A stretch of 64,000 nucleotides of DNA from Cricetomys ansorgei (taxonomy: Eukaryota; Chordata; Mammalia; Rodentia; Nesomyidae): NCBI GenBank assembly GCA_026225945.1, contig JAMJFZ010000689.1, forward strand, positions 62,001 through 126,000. The letters are read 5' to 3'. Each line of letters begins with the position of its first letter. Position 1 is the first letter of the stretch. Below are positions 10,946 to 22,395 of this stretch, in pieces. The notes under the pieces are model-generated. The model was not told the origin of the DNA, did not search any database, and saw only the letters and a program-made list of their open reading frames with translations. The position numbers were made by a program, and so were the translations under genes.

Positions 10946-11490
10946 TGGCTCTCTAGGGGCAATCAGCTACTGAGTATATCAGACAGTTTGTGTGGGTGTG
11001 GCTTGTAGGTGGTTGAAGGGGTTCAAGGTGGAGGTTAGAATAGCGAAAGGGTTAGGGATGCTTGTTAGGCTCAGGACTTGTGAAGCATAGACCATGGGGT
11101 CTTCAATGACACTGCAATGAGACACTTTCCTCCATTCTGTGTGCTAGGAGGTTTAGAAAATGCTTCCTCATTCCAAAGGAATGCTCCAGAAACACATGAC
11201 AATCTGTAACACAGCAGAGAGGACTCAGAAACAAAAAATAGACTTTTGGGATAGGGACTGGAATCTGTCCCTTTGTGACCAAGCAAGGACATTCTGACTT
11301 GGACCTGCCCAGAAATCCTGCTGCAGTCTACTCTACTAAACACACCAAGGTGATCACTAAAGCTGCCACGACAGACCTGGGTGTCATGACACTGAGTGAC
11401 CATGGCCACATCCAAGCATTTAGGTAAAGGATTCCTGACAAGAAGGCTCTCCTAGGCTAACATTTGACACATACAGTTTCAAGGGATGTC
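10946..11490. repeat. Segment P, unit 1
   Basis: About 0.55 kb of unique, relatively GC-rich sequence between L1 and the satellite. It includes an ACC-ATGG context followed by AG|GTAAAG near 11398-11433 on the + strand and a 114-codon minus-strand frame (11071-11415). That frame is cut short in unit 3 and frameshifted in unit 5, so I do not call it a gene. Confidence 0.75.
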
Positions 11491-14400
11491 TGTTCCTTCC
11501 AGCTATGATGTCATACATTGGCATTGATGGTGTCACATCAACTTATTTATGATATCAGTTTATTTTGATTAAGGATATCATATTTTACATTGATATTTTT
11601 ACTTTAATATCAACTATGACATCTGTTCCTGGCAATTATAGCATCACATCCCTATAATTGGCCAACCAAAACTGATATCACATCCTTCTTTTGATGATCT
11701 CATACATTTACACATTACATTGTCGTTGTTACATCATCATAATAATGATGTAATTTTCTTCCCACTTTGATACCATATTGATATTTTGATGTCACATCAT
11801 GCAAATTATGATTTCATGCCCTTCCAAGTATGTTGTCATGTCATTCCTATTATGATGTCATATACTCATATTATTGGTTTCACATCCACCAGGTTTTGGT
11901 GTTACTTTGTTCCACTTATGAAGTCATAAATTTCTATTGATGGGCCCACATAATCCCAATTACGGTGTCACATGCTTCCTATTGTAACATGTCACATGCT
12001 TCCTAAGCTTCCTTTTAATTGTGTGGTCACAAATTATGTTGAAGGTATCACATCTTCACGACTATGATGTCCTTCCAAATATCCTGTCATATAATTTTTG
12101 TTATGATGTCATATATTTACATTGTTGATATCACATCAAAACAATTATGATGTCAGTTTTTTTTCAATTTTGCTGTCCTATATATACATTGATGATATCA
12201 CATTATCTCAACTATGCTGTAATGTCCTTCCAATATTCATGTAACCTGTCATAATATGATGTCACTTATTTACCTCGCTGTCACATCATCATGATTATGT
12301 GGTTGTTTTCCATAAATTATGATGTCATTTATTTACATTATTTTGCTACATAATCCTGATTATAATGTCATATCCTTCCAATAAGCACATCTTTTCCTTT
12401 CAGTTATGTACACATTTTGGTTGATTGTGTTACATCGTCACAATTATGATGCCAAATATTTCAAATTATGCTGTTACGTGCTTCATGTTATTATTTCATA
12501 CATTTTCTTCCCTTTACTATGGCCTATATTTTTAATGATAGGATTTTATCACATCACCCCATGTATGTAACTTTCTGTTCGTTATGTTATTATATATTTT
12601 AACTGTTGATGTCACATTATCACAATTATGATGTTAGTTTCTTCACATTATATTACATACTGACATAGATGATGTCACATAACCCAAATTATGTTGTCGC
12701 ATCTTTCTAAATAGCACATCATTTCCTTCCAATTGTGATATAACACACTTACCTTAATAATGTCACATCCTCCCAATTATGAAATCAGTTCCTTCCAATT
12801 ATGCTGCCATACCCTTCTTTTATTATTTCATATGTTTACACTGATGATATCATTGCAATTGTGATGTTGGTTTCTTTCAATTATGGTGTCATATATTGAC
12901 AGTGATGATGGTACATAATCCATATTATTCTGCCAATTGTCACATCATTTTCCTTCCACTTGTGGTCGAACATCCTTAACAATGATGGTGTCACATCTCA
13001 ATAATGATGGCAGTTCTTTCCATTTATGCTGTCATATATTTTATTATGATGTCATATATTTACATTGTAGACATCACATCTTCTTAATTATGGCATCAGT
13101 TTATTCCAATTATGTTGTCATATATTGATATTGAAGGTGTCACATCATGCCAATTTGATGTAAATTCCTTCCAAATTTGATGTCACATCCTTATTGGGAT
13201 GTCATATATTTACATTGTTGATGTAAACTTATCACAATTATGATGTCAGTTTCTTCCAATTACGGTGTCATATAGTTACACTGCAAGTGAAACTTAATTC
13301 CATTTATCATTTTTTATCCTCCAATTATCACATCATTTCCTACCAATTGAGATGTCACATACTTGTATTGATTGTGTCACATAATTATGTTGTCAGTTCC
13401 TTCACATTATGCTATCATTTCTTATTATGATACCATATATTTATATTGTTTGCAAAACATCATATTGACTGTAATGTGCTTTCTTCTAATAAGGTGTCCT
13501 ATATTTGCATGGTTGATGTCATATCATGATTATGATGTCAGTTTCATTCAATTGTGGTGACATATGTACACTGATTATACTATTATGATCCATATTAAGA
13601 TGCTTTATTCTTACAATATCACATCATTTCCTTCCAATTGTGATGTCACCATGTCATATTGATGGTGTCACATCATTCAAATTATGATGTAAGTTCTTCC
13701 CAATTTAGCTGTCAAATCATTCATATTATATCATACATATACATTGTTGATATTTGTCACTACAGTTATGATGTTCTTTCCTTATTATTTTGTCATGCAG
13801 CTCATATTATGATGACTTATATTTACATTGCTGTTGTCACATCATCCCAATTATGATGTCAATATCTTCCAATTATGATATCATATATTTATAATATTCA
13901 TGTCAAAATTGTTGTCAGTTTCTTCCATTGTGATATCTTTAATGTCATTGACGATGTAACATAATCCACATTATGATGTCCTATCCTCCAATTATCATGT
14001 CATATTCTTGAAATTGTGATGTCTCAGATCAACTTTGATAGTGTCATGTCATCACAATTATGATGAAAGTTCCCTCATTCTTATTATGATGTCATAAATT
14101 TACATTGTTGATGTCATATGCTGATTATGCTTTCACATTCTTCATTATCTGAGGTCATATATTTATACTGTTGAAGTAACATCGTGCTTATGATGTTCAC
14201 TTCTTCCAATTATGCTTTCACTTTCCTATTTTGATGTCATCTTTATATATCATTGATGTCACATCATCATAATTATGATGCCAGTCCTTCCTATTATGCC
14301 ATGTCTCAATTTTTGATGACATATAGTTACGTAGTTGATGTCACATCATCATGATGGTGATGACAGTTTCTTCAAATTATGAAGTCATATATTGACATTG

Positions 14401-15955
14401 ATAATTCCACATAGTTCCAAATATGTAGTACTTTCATAATTCAATGACATTCTTATGTTCAGATATATATATAGATTTTTATGCCATACTTTTGTCACTT
14501 TTTTCTAATTAATATGTCACATTAATGGTGGAACATCATCAATTATGGTATAAGTTCCTTGCAAGTATGCTGTGATATACTTATTATTAATATTTTATAT
14601 TTACCTTGTTGATATTAGAAATTTGCAATTATGTCAGTTCCTTTATGATGATATATATTTACTTTGATGATGTTACATAATCCACATTATGATGCCATGT
14701 CCTTCTAAGTATCAGGTGATTTGTTTCCAATTTTGATGTCCCATTCTTACATTGATAAGGTGGTATTACATCCCAATTATGGTGTCAGCTACTTCCAAAT
14801 ATAATGTCATATCATTCTCATTATGTTGTCATATATTTATGTTATTTATTGCACATCATATTATGATGGTGTCACATAATACTAATTATGTTAGCATGTC
14901 TCTCCGATTATCCCATTATTTCTTTCTATGATATCACATACATTATTTAATAGTGTTATATTATCACGATCATGCTCTCACAACCTTACATTGATTGTGG
15001 CACATCATCTCAATTATGATGTCAGTTCATTCCACATCCTCAATAGGTATGTCATATATTTACAATTTTGATGTCACATCATCACAATTATGCCTGCTTC
15101 TTTGAATTATAATGATGTGTATTTACACTGATGATATCAAATCACCTTAATTATGATGTCAATACCTTACAAATATAGCATGTCCTCCTTGTGATGTCAT
15201 ATATTTACATCGATGCCACATAATTCGCATAAGATGTGAAATCCTTCTTATGACCATGTACTTTTCTTGCAATTGTGATGTTACATACTTATATTGATGC
15301 TGTTATGCCATCTCAATTATGATGTCAGTTTCATCCAGTTATTTTGTCATGTGCTTATGATATCATATATTTACATTATTAACACATCATCTTCTGATGC
15401 CAGTTTCTTCAAATTGCTATGTCATTTATTGACACTGATAATCTCCCATAAACCTGATTTTGATGTCAGTTATTTTCAAGTATGATGTCATATATTTACA
15501 TTGTTTATGTCACAGTATCATTTATGATGTCAGTTTCTTCTGATTATGATGAACATTGCTGATGATACATAACCCAAATTAAATCACATTCTTCCAATTA
15601 TAATATTTCCTTTCAATTATGATGTCACATCCTCAGGTTTATGGTTACACTTCACCCCTATCATGATGTCAGTTCCGTCCATTCATGCTGTGATAACCTT
15701 CTTACTAGGATATCATTTATTTACATTGTTGATGTCACATCATCACTTTTATGATGTCATTTCTTCTAATTATGATGGCATATATTTACATTAATGATGA
15801 TGTCATATAATACACATTATGATGTCATATACTTCCAATAATCAGGTGATTTCATTCCAATTATGATGACAAATCCTGACATTGATTGTATCACAGCATC
15901 CCACTCATGATGTCAGTTCCATTCAATTATGCTGTCGTAACCTTCTGTGATGATT
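11491..15955 (+). repeat. CRE-like minisatellite, long block, unit 1 end
   Basis: Longest block in the window, 4.5 kb. Monomers of about 22 bp begin with GATGTCA and differ in the following 15 bases: CACATCATCACAATTAT, GTTCCTTCCAATTAT, a TATCCTTCTTATTAT type, and TATATTTACATTGTT. These follow one another in this order, giving periods of about 66 or 88 bp. In the 340 bases from 13960 I count four exact GATGTCA plus many one-base variants. Long spurious reading frames rich in Tyr, Ile, Ser and His arise from the repeat and are not genes. Confidence 0.92.
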
Positions 15956-17216
15956 CCTAGTGTAGTGAGGGCTCTGTTTCACAAAGTTCCAGTGCTATAA
16001 TGATCTTGATTGACCCTTCACTGCCCTTGACAGAAATTCACTAACACCTTACACTTATATTCTTTACTGTCAAAGGCCACTCACCGAAAGATAGAGTTGG
16101 AATAATGTAACAAATGTCGGTGTTAATAAAAATGAAACTAATGGCAGAACTTTGGGAAATACAAATATGCAGAAATTTGAGTCTTCCTTAGAGTCTAGGA
16201 CTGAGACATACATTTAGATTATAAATAAATGAAATTAGTAAGCATAAGACAGGAGGTGGAAGAAGAACTATTAAAGAAGAAACAAACTAGAGAAATTCTA
16301 GAAACTGATGAGCTCTAGCTGGATCATCAGGTTTTCATGTCCAGCTTCAGAAATAAAGAGTTAATATGGGCAGGGAGAGAGATCTTGCACTTAATGATAA
16401 GTCTTGGTATGTTCCTGAAAATAAATTAAGCGGTTTTAGAAGTCCTATTGTCCTTTAAACTTTACAGGACTGCAATAAAGATAGGGATTGTATTGAAACA
16501 AGAGTTCATGACAGAGTCACAAAAAATGACATTTTAGCTCAATGAACTGCCTGTCCTCCTAACCAAACATGTCAAATCAGGACTTTTCTGATAGTATGGA
16601 AAGACAAACAGCAGACTGCTTTCGTTTTTTAAGAATCAAAGGAACGGATGGTGGTCTTATATTAAACAGAACAGAGAAAGGAGAGAAGAATTTAACAAGG
16701 GTCAAAAGTGACTTTTGTTAAAAAGATACGTTTGATGTAACAGGCATTATAATCCATTAACTCTATGTTCAACTTAAACAGAGTCAAACTCAAATAGCAT
16801 CATCCTCTCTAGTATTTCTTTAACCACAAGGCTTTATGACACCAATTTTAAGGAGAAAGATGTTGAGTTAAAGAAAACTGATTTTATCGTAATGTTAGCA
16901 TTTAGTTTTGACAAAATTTACTATTTGCCTGATTTGTTGATTTTAATAAACTGATGTAATCAATGAAGACTTTACAAAAATGACTTCCAGAGGGTATGTA
17001 GTCAATCATCAAAGTCTTAAATGATTTTGTGTATAAATAAAGCGTTTGACAGTCACAAATTGTCAGAATATGTCAAGCCATACTGAGATGTGCTTCCTCT
17101 CTGTCAGTCTCTTATAAAACAAAACTGAATGGTGTCCTGCATCTGATTCTTCTCTCAGCGCTCTTTTATCCATCCCCTTTAAGCTCTACCCTCACCAAGG
17201 CTGGACCTCAGCAGTT
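15956..17216. repeat. Segment A, unit 2
   Basis: Colinear copy of 271-1537 with scattered substitutions and small indels. No coding signal. A TATAAAA is kept near 17112. Confidence 0.8.
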
Positions 17217-18290
17217 GTGATTATGATAGCATATACTTACAATGTTGATCTGACACCATCATGATTATGATGGCAGTTTCTTCTGAATATAATGCCATAC
17301 CCTTCTTATTACAATGCTGATGTCACAGAATCCACATTAAGAAGTCACTTCTTTGCAGTTATCACATCATTTCTTTCCAATTATGAAAATATGTCACATC
17401 CTCAAGGTGATGGTTGATGGTGTAATTTCCTTCCATTTTTGCAGAAATATTTTCCTTATTTTGATTTCCTTTCTTTATAGTGTTGAAGTCACATCACAGT
17501 TGTGATGTCATTTTCTTACAATTGTGATACAAATGTTTACATTCATGATGTCATAAAATCCACATTACGATATCAATCTTACAATGATCAGATAATTTGT
17601 TCCAATAATGATGAACTTTTTCTGGCATTAACATTGTCACATCATCCAAATTATGATGTCTGTTCTGTCCAACCATGCTTTCATGCAGTTTTTATTATGG
17701 TGCCATATATTTACATCATCGACCTCATGTCATCATGATTATGGTGTCCATTTCATCCAATGAGTATTGCATATCCTTAGATTGATGTTAACACATCCCT
17801 CTATTTATGATGTCAGTTCCTTTTCATTATGATATCACATACTCACGTGGATGACGTCACATTGTTGCTATGCTGTCAGTTTCCTCCCAATAAGATGTCA
17901 TTTTTTAGCACTGGTGATGTCATATAACCCAAATTATGATATCATATTCTTCCAATTCTCAAATCATTGTCTTCAATTTTGATATCACGTACTTGCATTG
18001 ATAGTATCATACCATCTCAAATATTACGTAAACTTCTCCCAATTCTGATGTCATCTATAAATTGTGATGTGTATTTACATTTTTTGACCTTACTCCATCA
18101 CAATTATTATGCCAGTTTTTTCTAATTTTGATGACATATATTTTACATTCATGATGATGTCATGTTGTCCACATTAAGACGCTCTATCCTTCATTCAATC
18201 ACATTTTTCTTCTAATTGTGATGACGCAGGCCTAGGATTTCAGTGTCACGTCATCAAAATTGTATCACATATTTACATTGTTGTTGTCAC
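17217..18290 (+). repeat. CRE-like minisatellite between A and B, unit 2
   Basis: Equivalent of 1538-2594, nearly colinear with it. It also has the E-box/CRE pair (17844-17859). Confidence 0.9.
17844..17859 (+). promoter_or_regulatory. E-box plus perfect CRE, unit 2
   Basis: CACGTG at 17844-17849 and TGACGTCA at 17852-17859, same spacing and context as in unit 1. Confidence 0.45.
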
Positions 18291-18399
18291 AGAAGACTGC
18301 AGTGATCAACAATGGCTCAAGATTTTCAATCCCCAAGGACATAAGAACCAACATATGGTGAAATATACAGTGTAACGGTATGTTGATATGTGAGTTCAC

Positions 18400-18508
18400 C
18401 TAGGACAACAAAGTGGCATAATGATAGATGAAATCCCTGCCAGACTTTAGCTGAGGGAACCACTGTCATGGCAAGCATCATTCTGAATAGAGGAAACTAG
18501 ACTGTTAC
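18400..18508 (-). pseudogene. Signal-peptide-like exon, start lost and stop, unit 2
   Basis: Equivalent of 27295-27403. The start position reads GTA and codon 4 is a TAG stop. The donor has become GTGAAC. It is dead if it was ever coding. Confidence 0.25.
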
Positions 18509-20060
18509 TGCTCAGGTGTTTTTATTGATATAGAATTCCTCAGGTGTTCTACTGATTGCACATGCAGAGCATGACCAAATAAATATCCCCCACATAAATC
18601 CAACACTTGCAGACACTACAAAACACCAAGACCTAGGCTGCCCCTCACCCAACAGTGCATAAATTATTTTAAACATAACTAAAAATAAACTTCCACAATT
18701 ATAGAGGAATATTAAATATACTTGAGTATAAAATATACATACTAAACAACAACAACAACAAAACTACACACCTACAGCATCTCAACTGCTCGCTGCCTGT
18801 TGGTTGCATGAGAGGGAATCATAAGAATTTTTCTGGGGTCATCAGGAAACTTTTATGATCTCACAGTCACAATTTAATTGCGGTGTTTGGGTGTCTCTGA
18901 TTCTTTTACCTACACTTGAGATATTTTGACTCCTACTGGTTTGACTCATGCAACCTTGATTTGACTGTTTGTGTCTAGTCTTATTGTATACTTTTGTACT
19001 GTATTCTGTTGTATCCTTGTGAGACCTGTTCTTTTCTGATGGGAAATAGAAGACCAGTGCATCTGTGAGGGCAGAGGGCATGGATAGGTAGAAAGAAAAA
19101 AAACTGATTTCAAGATGTATTATTGTATGAGAGAAGAATACAATAAACAAACAAAAAGGGTAAGAAGATGCCACATTAGAGAAAAACACCTACCTCATCA
19201 ACCAAGGCTTAGTCTAAGAAATGAGTTCAAAATCTGGTGAAGACATACCCAGTGGAGAACTTACCCATTGTGGACACTTCTGAAGACCAAGGTTTCCATT
19301 CCATAGTGACAATTCATAGGAAACAAGAATTTCTCAACCAAAATTCTTTGATCAACTTATACACAACTGTAACCTATGCCAGCTGGCATTACTACCTTTA
19401 CTTCTAATGTCAGATGTGAAATCAAGCTTTCAAGACTTGAGCAATGGCTTTATTTAAACCAATATATGCTGAAATGATAGGTCGTAGCAGATACTGATGT
19501 TGAGTTAAACAAAACAAAAACAAAACCAAGAGCAATAGCATCTGAGCTTCTACATTCCTGTTGGCTCTTTGACAGGGGATAATGAGAATTTCATTGGTGT
19601 CATGAGAAAACCATTGTGATCTCATACACAGTAACAAGTGAATAAACTTTCTAGTGTCACACAGTTCCCACTCACTCATGACACTTCACTATAAACTTAT
19701 TTACTTTTTCCAAAATCACAAGTCTATCTTTGAGTTCTAACTCCTTTTTACTTCTCTTACCAACAATTTTGGTAAAAATGGGCTCTGTAAAGCACTCAAG
19801 TGAATGAAGGTATTACATTGCCAGTCTAGTAGATTCATAGATTCTTAGACATATTTCAGATATTCGTGCTTTCATATCACTAGACTGGAGATGAACAGCA
19901 ATCTGTGTTCTGCCTTCAGATACTTGCCACTCAAAAGGACACATGTTCTCTTTAACATGCTCTTTTGAATCGCAGAACCAAAACCCAGTTGAAAGATGCA
20001 AAGCAGTTGAGGAAATAGGGTTACAAATATCTCTTCCTGAACAAACACACCAAAACTGAG

Positions 20061-20062
<2 letters not shown>

Positions 20063-20120
<58 letters not shown>
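20063..20120 (+). repeat. CA microsatellite, unit 2
   Basis: Uninterrupted run of about 29 CA dinucleotides, the longest of the six. Confidence 0.95.
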
Positions 20121-20123
<3 letters not shown>

Positions 20124-20680
20124 ATACCTAAGATGGCATACATGCTGACAAATATCCACGCTTCTATTGATTCACTAGCACAGGTACCAAGAATAAATAC
20201 TTATTTGTGGATTCCTGGAAAATTGCCATTTTACCTTGGGAAAAGCTTTTCAAATGCAATCCCAAAGTCTTCGACAATCTAAGGAATAAACTGGAAAAGC
20301 TGCTTCCTCACTATTGATATCTTTGGGAATGACCAGAGAAAAAGACAACACTCTTGGTTCCTTCTAGACATTCTGCCCACCACCACTCTCCTGTACAACC
20401 AGAATCCAGGATCTATTGTACTGCTGAACACTGAATTGTATGCATTTTGGCCTGCTATGAATTCTCACCAGGAGCAGGCTATGTAATTCAATTGACTGAT
20501 GAGCTGCTGTTCACACAGATGTCAGTCTATTTCAATCAATATGCTAGACACAAGAATAGACAATTGTTCCAACTATAGAAAATACTTTGCTCTGTGATCC
20601 ATTCATTATAACCTGTATCATTCTGAGCTTCTGTTGATGGTTGTGACTGCATGGGGCACACACCAAAGATCAATCATTGT

Positions 20681-20700
20681 TCCTTTTTTTAAAAAAAGGA
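20681..20700. repeat. Perfect TCC-T7-A7-GGA palindrome, unit 2
   Basis: Self-complementary over 20 bases with no loop. The same locus in unit 3 (29535-29558) is a perfect 24-base version with T9A9 and in unit 5 (55646-55665) again T7A7. Units 1 and 4 have unequal runs. Confidence 0.85.
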
Positions 20701-21179
20701 GGGGACAAGTAATAAATGTGATATCCTAATAAATTACATACCTAACACCATTTACCAGGTTTTCTGTACATTTTGAGGCTTGGCTTCCTTTCTAGGAAAG
20801 GTACACAGTATGTATGCTTACTCACTACTTCATGGGAATTATAACATCTATCCCCTACCAATGATTACAATTAGCCAATGATTTTATATGCTCAGTCACA
20901 AGGATGGGCAATTATACTAATGAGAATATATGCTTCTGAACAATGAACAACCAGTGTCAACATGGGCTTCCCTTCAGAATTGTGATTGCATGGGGATTCC
21001 ACCATGGAAAAATCTTTCTTTTTTAAGCTTTAAGGTGGCAAGAAGGAGAGGAGCTGAACTTCATCTACAACAGACAGAATATACTCCCTGACCTCTGAAC
21101 AATCCAAGGCTTGCATTACAATCAGGGGAAGAACACATTATGTGTGATCTTAGGCTAATTTGTGAGATTTTTGAGCCCC

Positions 21180-22395
21180 AGGCCTTACCATGGATTACAA
21201 TAAAGTCCTATGATATCCATTCTTCTACTGTAATCAGGGAGCAACTTGCCAAAAAGAATGAACACATGATATGAAAATATTATACCTCAAAGCATTTCTC
21301 AACCTGGATCCTCGTATGCATCCTGGGGAACTTGACCTAGGTGGAGTTCAGTAACACCAGATTTAAACTGATTCAACTATTCCAGGAGTCATGTTTTGTA
21401 TAAAAGCCACACAAGCAATGAAACCTGAAAAAAGCAAACTCTTTCTATTTCATTGATTTGTAATATCCTTTGATCACTCTATGAAGGGTTCCAGTTCTAT
21501 AATTTTTACCATGAATAATCACACAACATTCAGCTTTTTGATGATACAAATCTTTTAGCTACAGTACTCCCAACTTCTTATAATAGTAATGGATTTGAAG
21601 TTTTTCTTTTTTTTGACAGGTACTTGAACTAAGAGTAACCATACAGCTTTTCTAATGGAAGACATTTAAAATGAAAAAGAATAATAAGAAGAGAAGAATA
21701 AAACAAAATGAAAGATGAAGGAATAAATCTAATTAGGAGTGAATAATAAAGATAAAATAATAAAATAATAACAATATATAAAATATAAATGTAAAAAATA
21801 ATGTTTATTTTTTAAAAAAATAAATGTATAAAATAAATGAATATATAAAATATAAATATAAGTAATAAAAATATAAAATATATAAAATATGAAAATAATA
21901 ATAAAATAATAAAGGTAAAAATAGGACATGATAAGGAGGCATGGATGTAGAAAAAAGAATTGAGGATAAATGGATGAGTTGAAAGTAGGACAGATGATTA
22001 GGAATGTTGTATTATGTGGATAGTGGGGTATATGCCAAGAAATGTGCTATGAGTGTGTATAGAGAACAGAGAAGGAAACTTGGGATAGTGATGGGGTTGT
22101 GTTAAATTTGGATCTCTCATTTTTTCTGCTAGGAAAACAAGAAAGGGCCCAGCAAGTTCCCCTTTGCCAAGCCCCATATGCACTCCTGGGTGACTACTGT
22201 TATGCATCCCTGCTAAATATGGCCACAATGGGCACCTGGAACTGTGTTTTTATCTCTGATAGAACAAGAAATCCAGACCTCTGCATGCCTCCGGAGTCTG
22301 CACTGGTCACCAGAGTCACAATACCTCCAATTCCAAAGGCTATAAGGGACCAGTGCCATGTTCTGAAGGAAGCAGACCACCCTCATTGCAAGGCC
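21180..22395 (+). pseudogene. Cassette D, truncated copy, unit 2
   Basis: Contains the left part of D, the AT-rich tract and the exon-like region starting at 22133 after a TTTTTTCTGCTAG acceptor-like sequence. On the + strand the frame from 22099 is open through the exon-like part (with GDYCYASLL and GTWNCVFIS) and runs past the break into satellite, ending at 22440. The chimeric C-terminus comes from the deletion and is not a real protein end. Coding strand is not established. No family recognised. Confidence 0.45.
21700..21925. repeat. AT-rich low-complexity tract, unit 2
   Basis: Almost pure A/T with recurring AATAATAAAAT and ATATAAAATATAAAT words, lying 5' of the exon-like part of D. Confidence 0.9.

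Larger units (their letters stand above)
271..15955 (+). repeat. Macrosatellite unit 1
   Basis: First full unit of the array, from the start of segment A to the next one. The order is A, satellite, B/C, D remnant, D', L1 fragment, P, satellite. Two private changes are visible: a 1.27 kb deletion at 6703/6704 that removes the AT-rich tract and most of D, and an extra 0.88 kb tandem copy in B (4689-5567). Bases 1-270 are the tail of the preceding unit's satellite. Confidence 0.9.
18291..21179. repeat. Segment B/C, unit 2
   Basis: Colinear with 2595-6339 but with a single copy of the CA-bearing sub-block. It holds the broken signal-peptide-like exon (18400-18508), the longest CA tract of the window and a perfect T7A7 palindrome (20681-20700). 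No complete gene is recognisable. Confidence 0.7.

Noticed and set aside
11015..11065. Telomere-like GGGTTAGGG in segment P
   Set aside because: A single isolated match with no tandem repetition.
11071..11415. 114-codon minus-strand frame in segment P
   Set aside because: Cut to 73 codons in unit 3 and frameshifted by an A-run change in unit 5. No recognised domain, no signal peptide.
10946..11490. Terminal repeats or an LTR next to the L1 fragment
   Set aside because: No TG...CA ends, no direct repeat flanking, and no primer-binding-site-like sequence found.
13659..13856. Many + strand frames in the satellite with recurring SHHSNYDV and YIYIVDV motifs
   Set aside because: They are translations of the 66/88-bp repeat. 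The same motifs appear in unrelated places in all blocks, start and stop positions vary, and there is no upstream coding context.
21729..21929. Minus-strand frames made of Tyr, Ile and Phe over the AT-rich tract (also 45106 and 56703)
   Set aside because: Compositional artefact of an almost pure A/T sequence.
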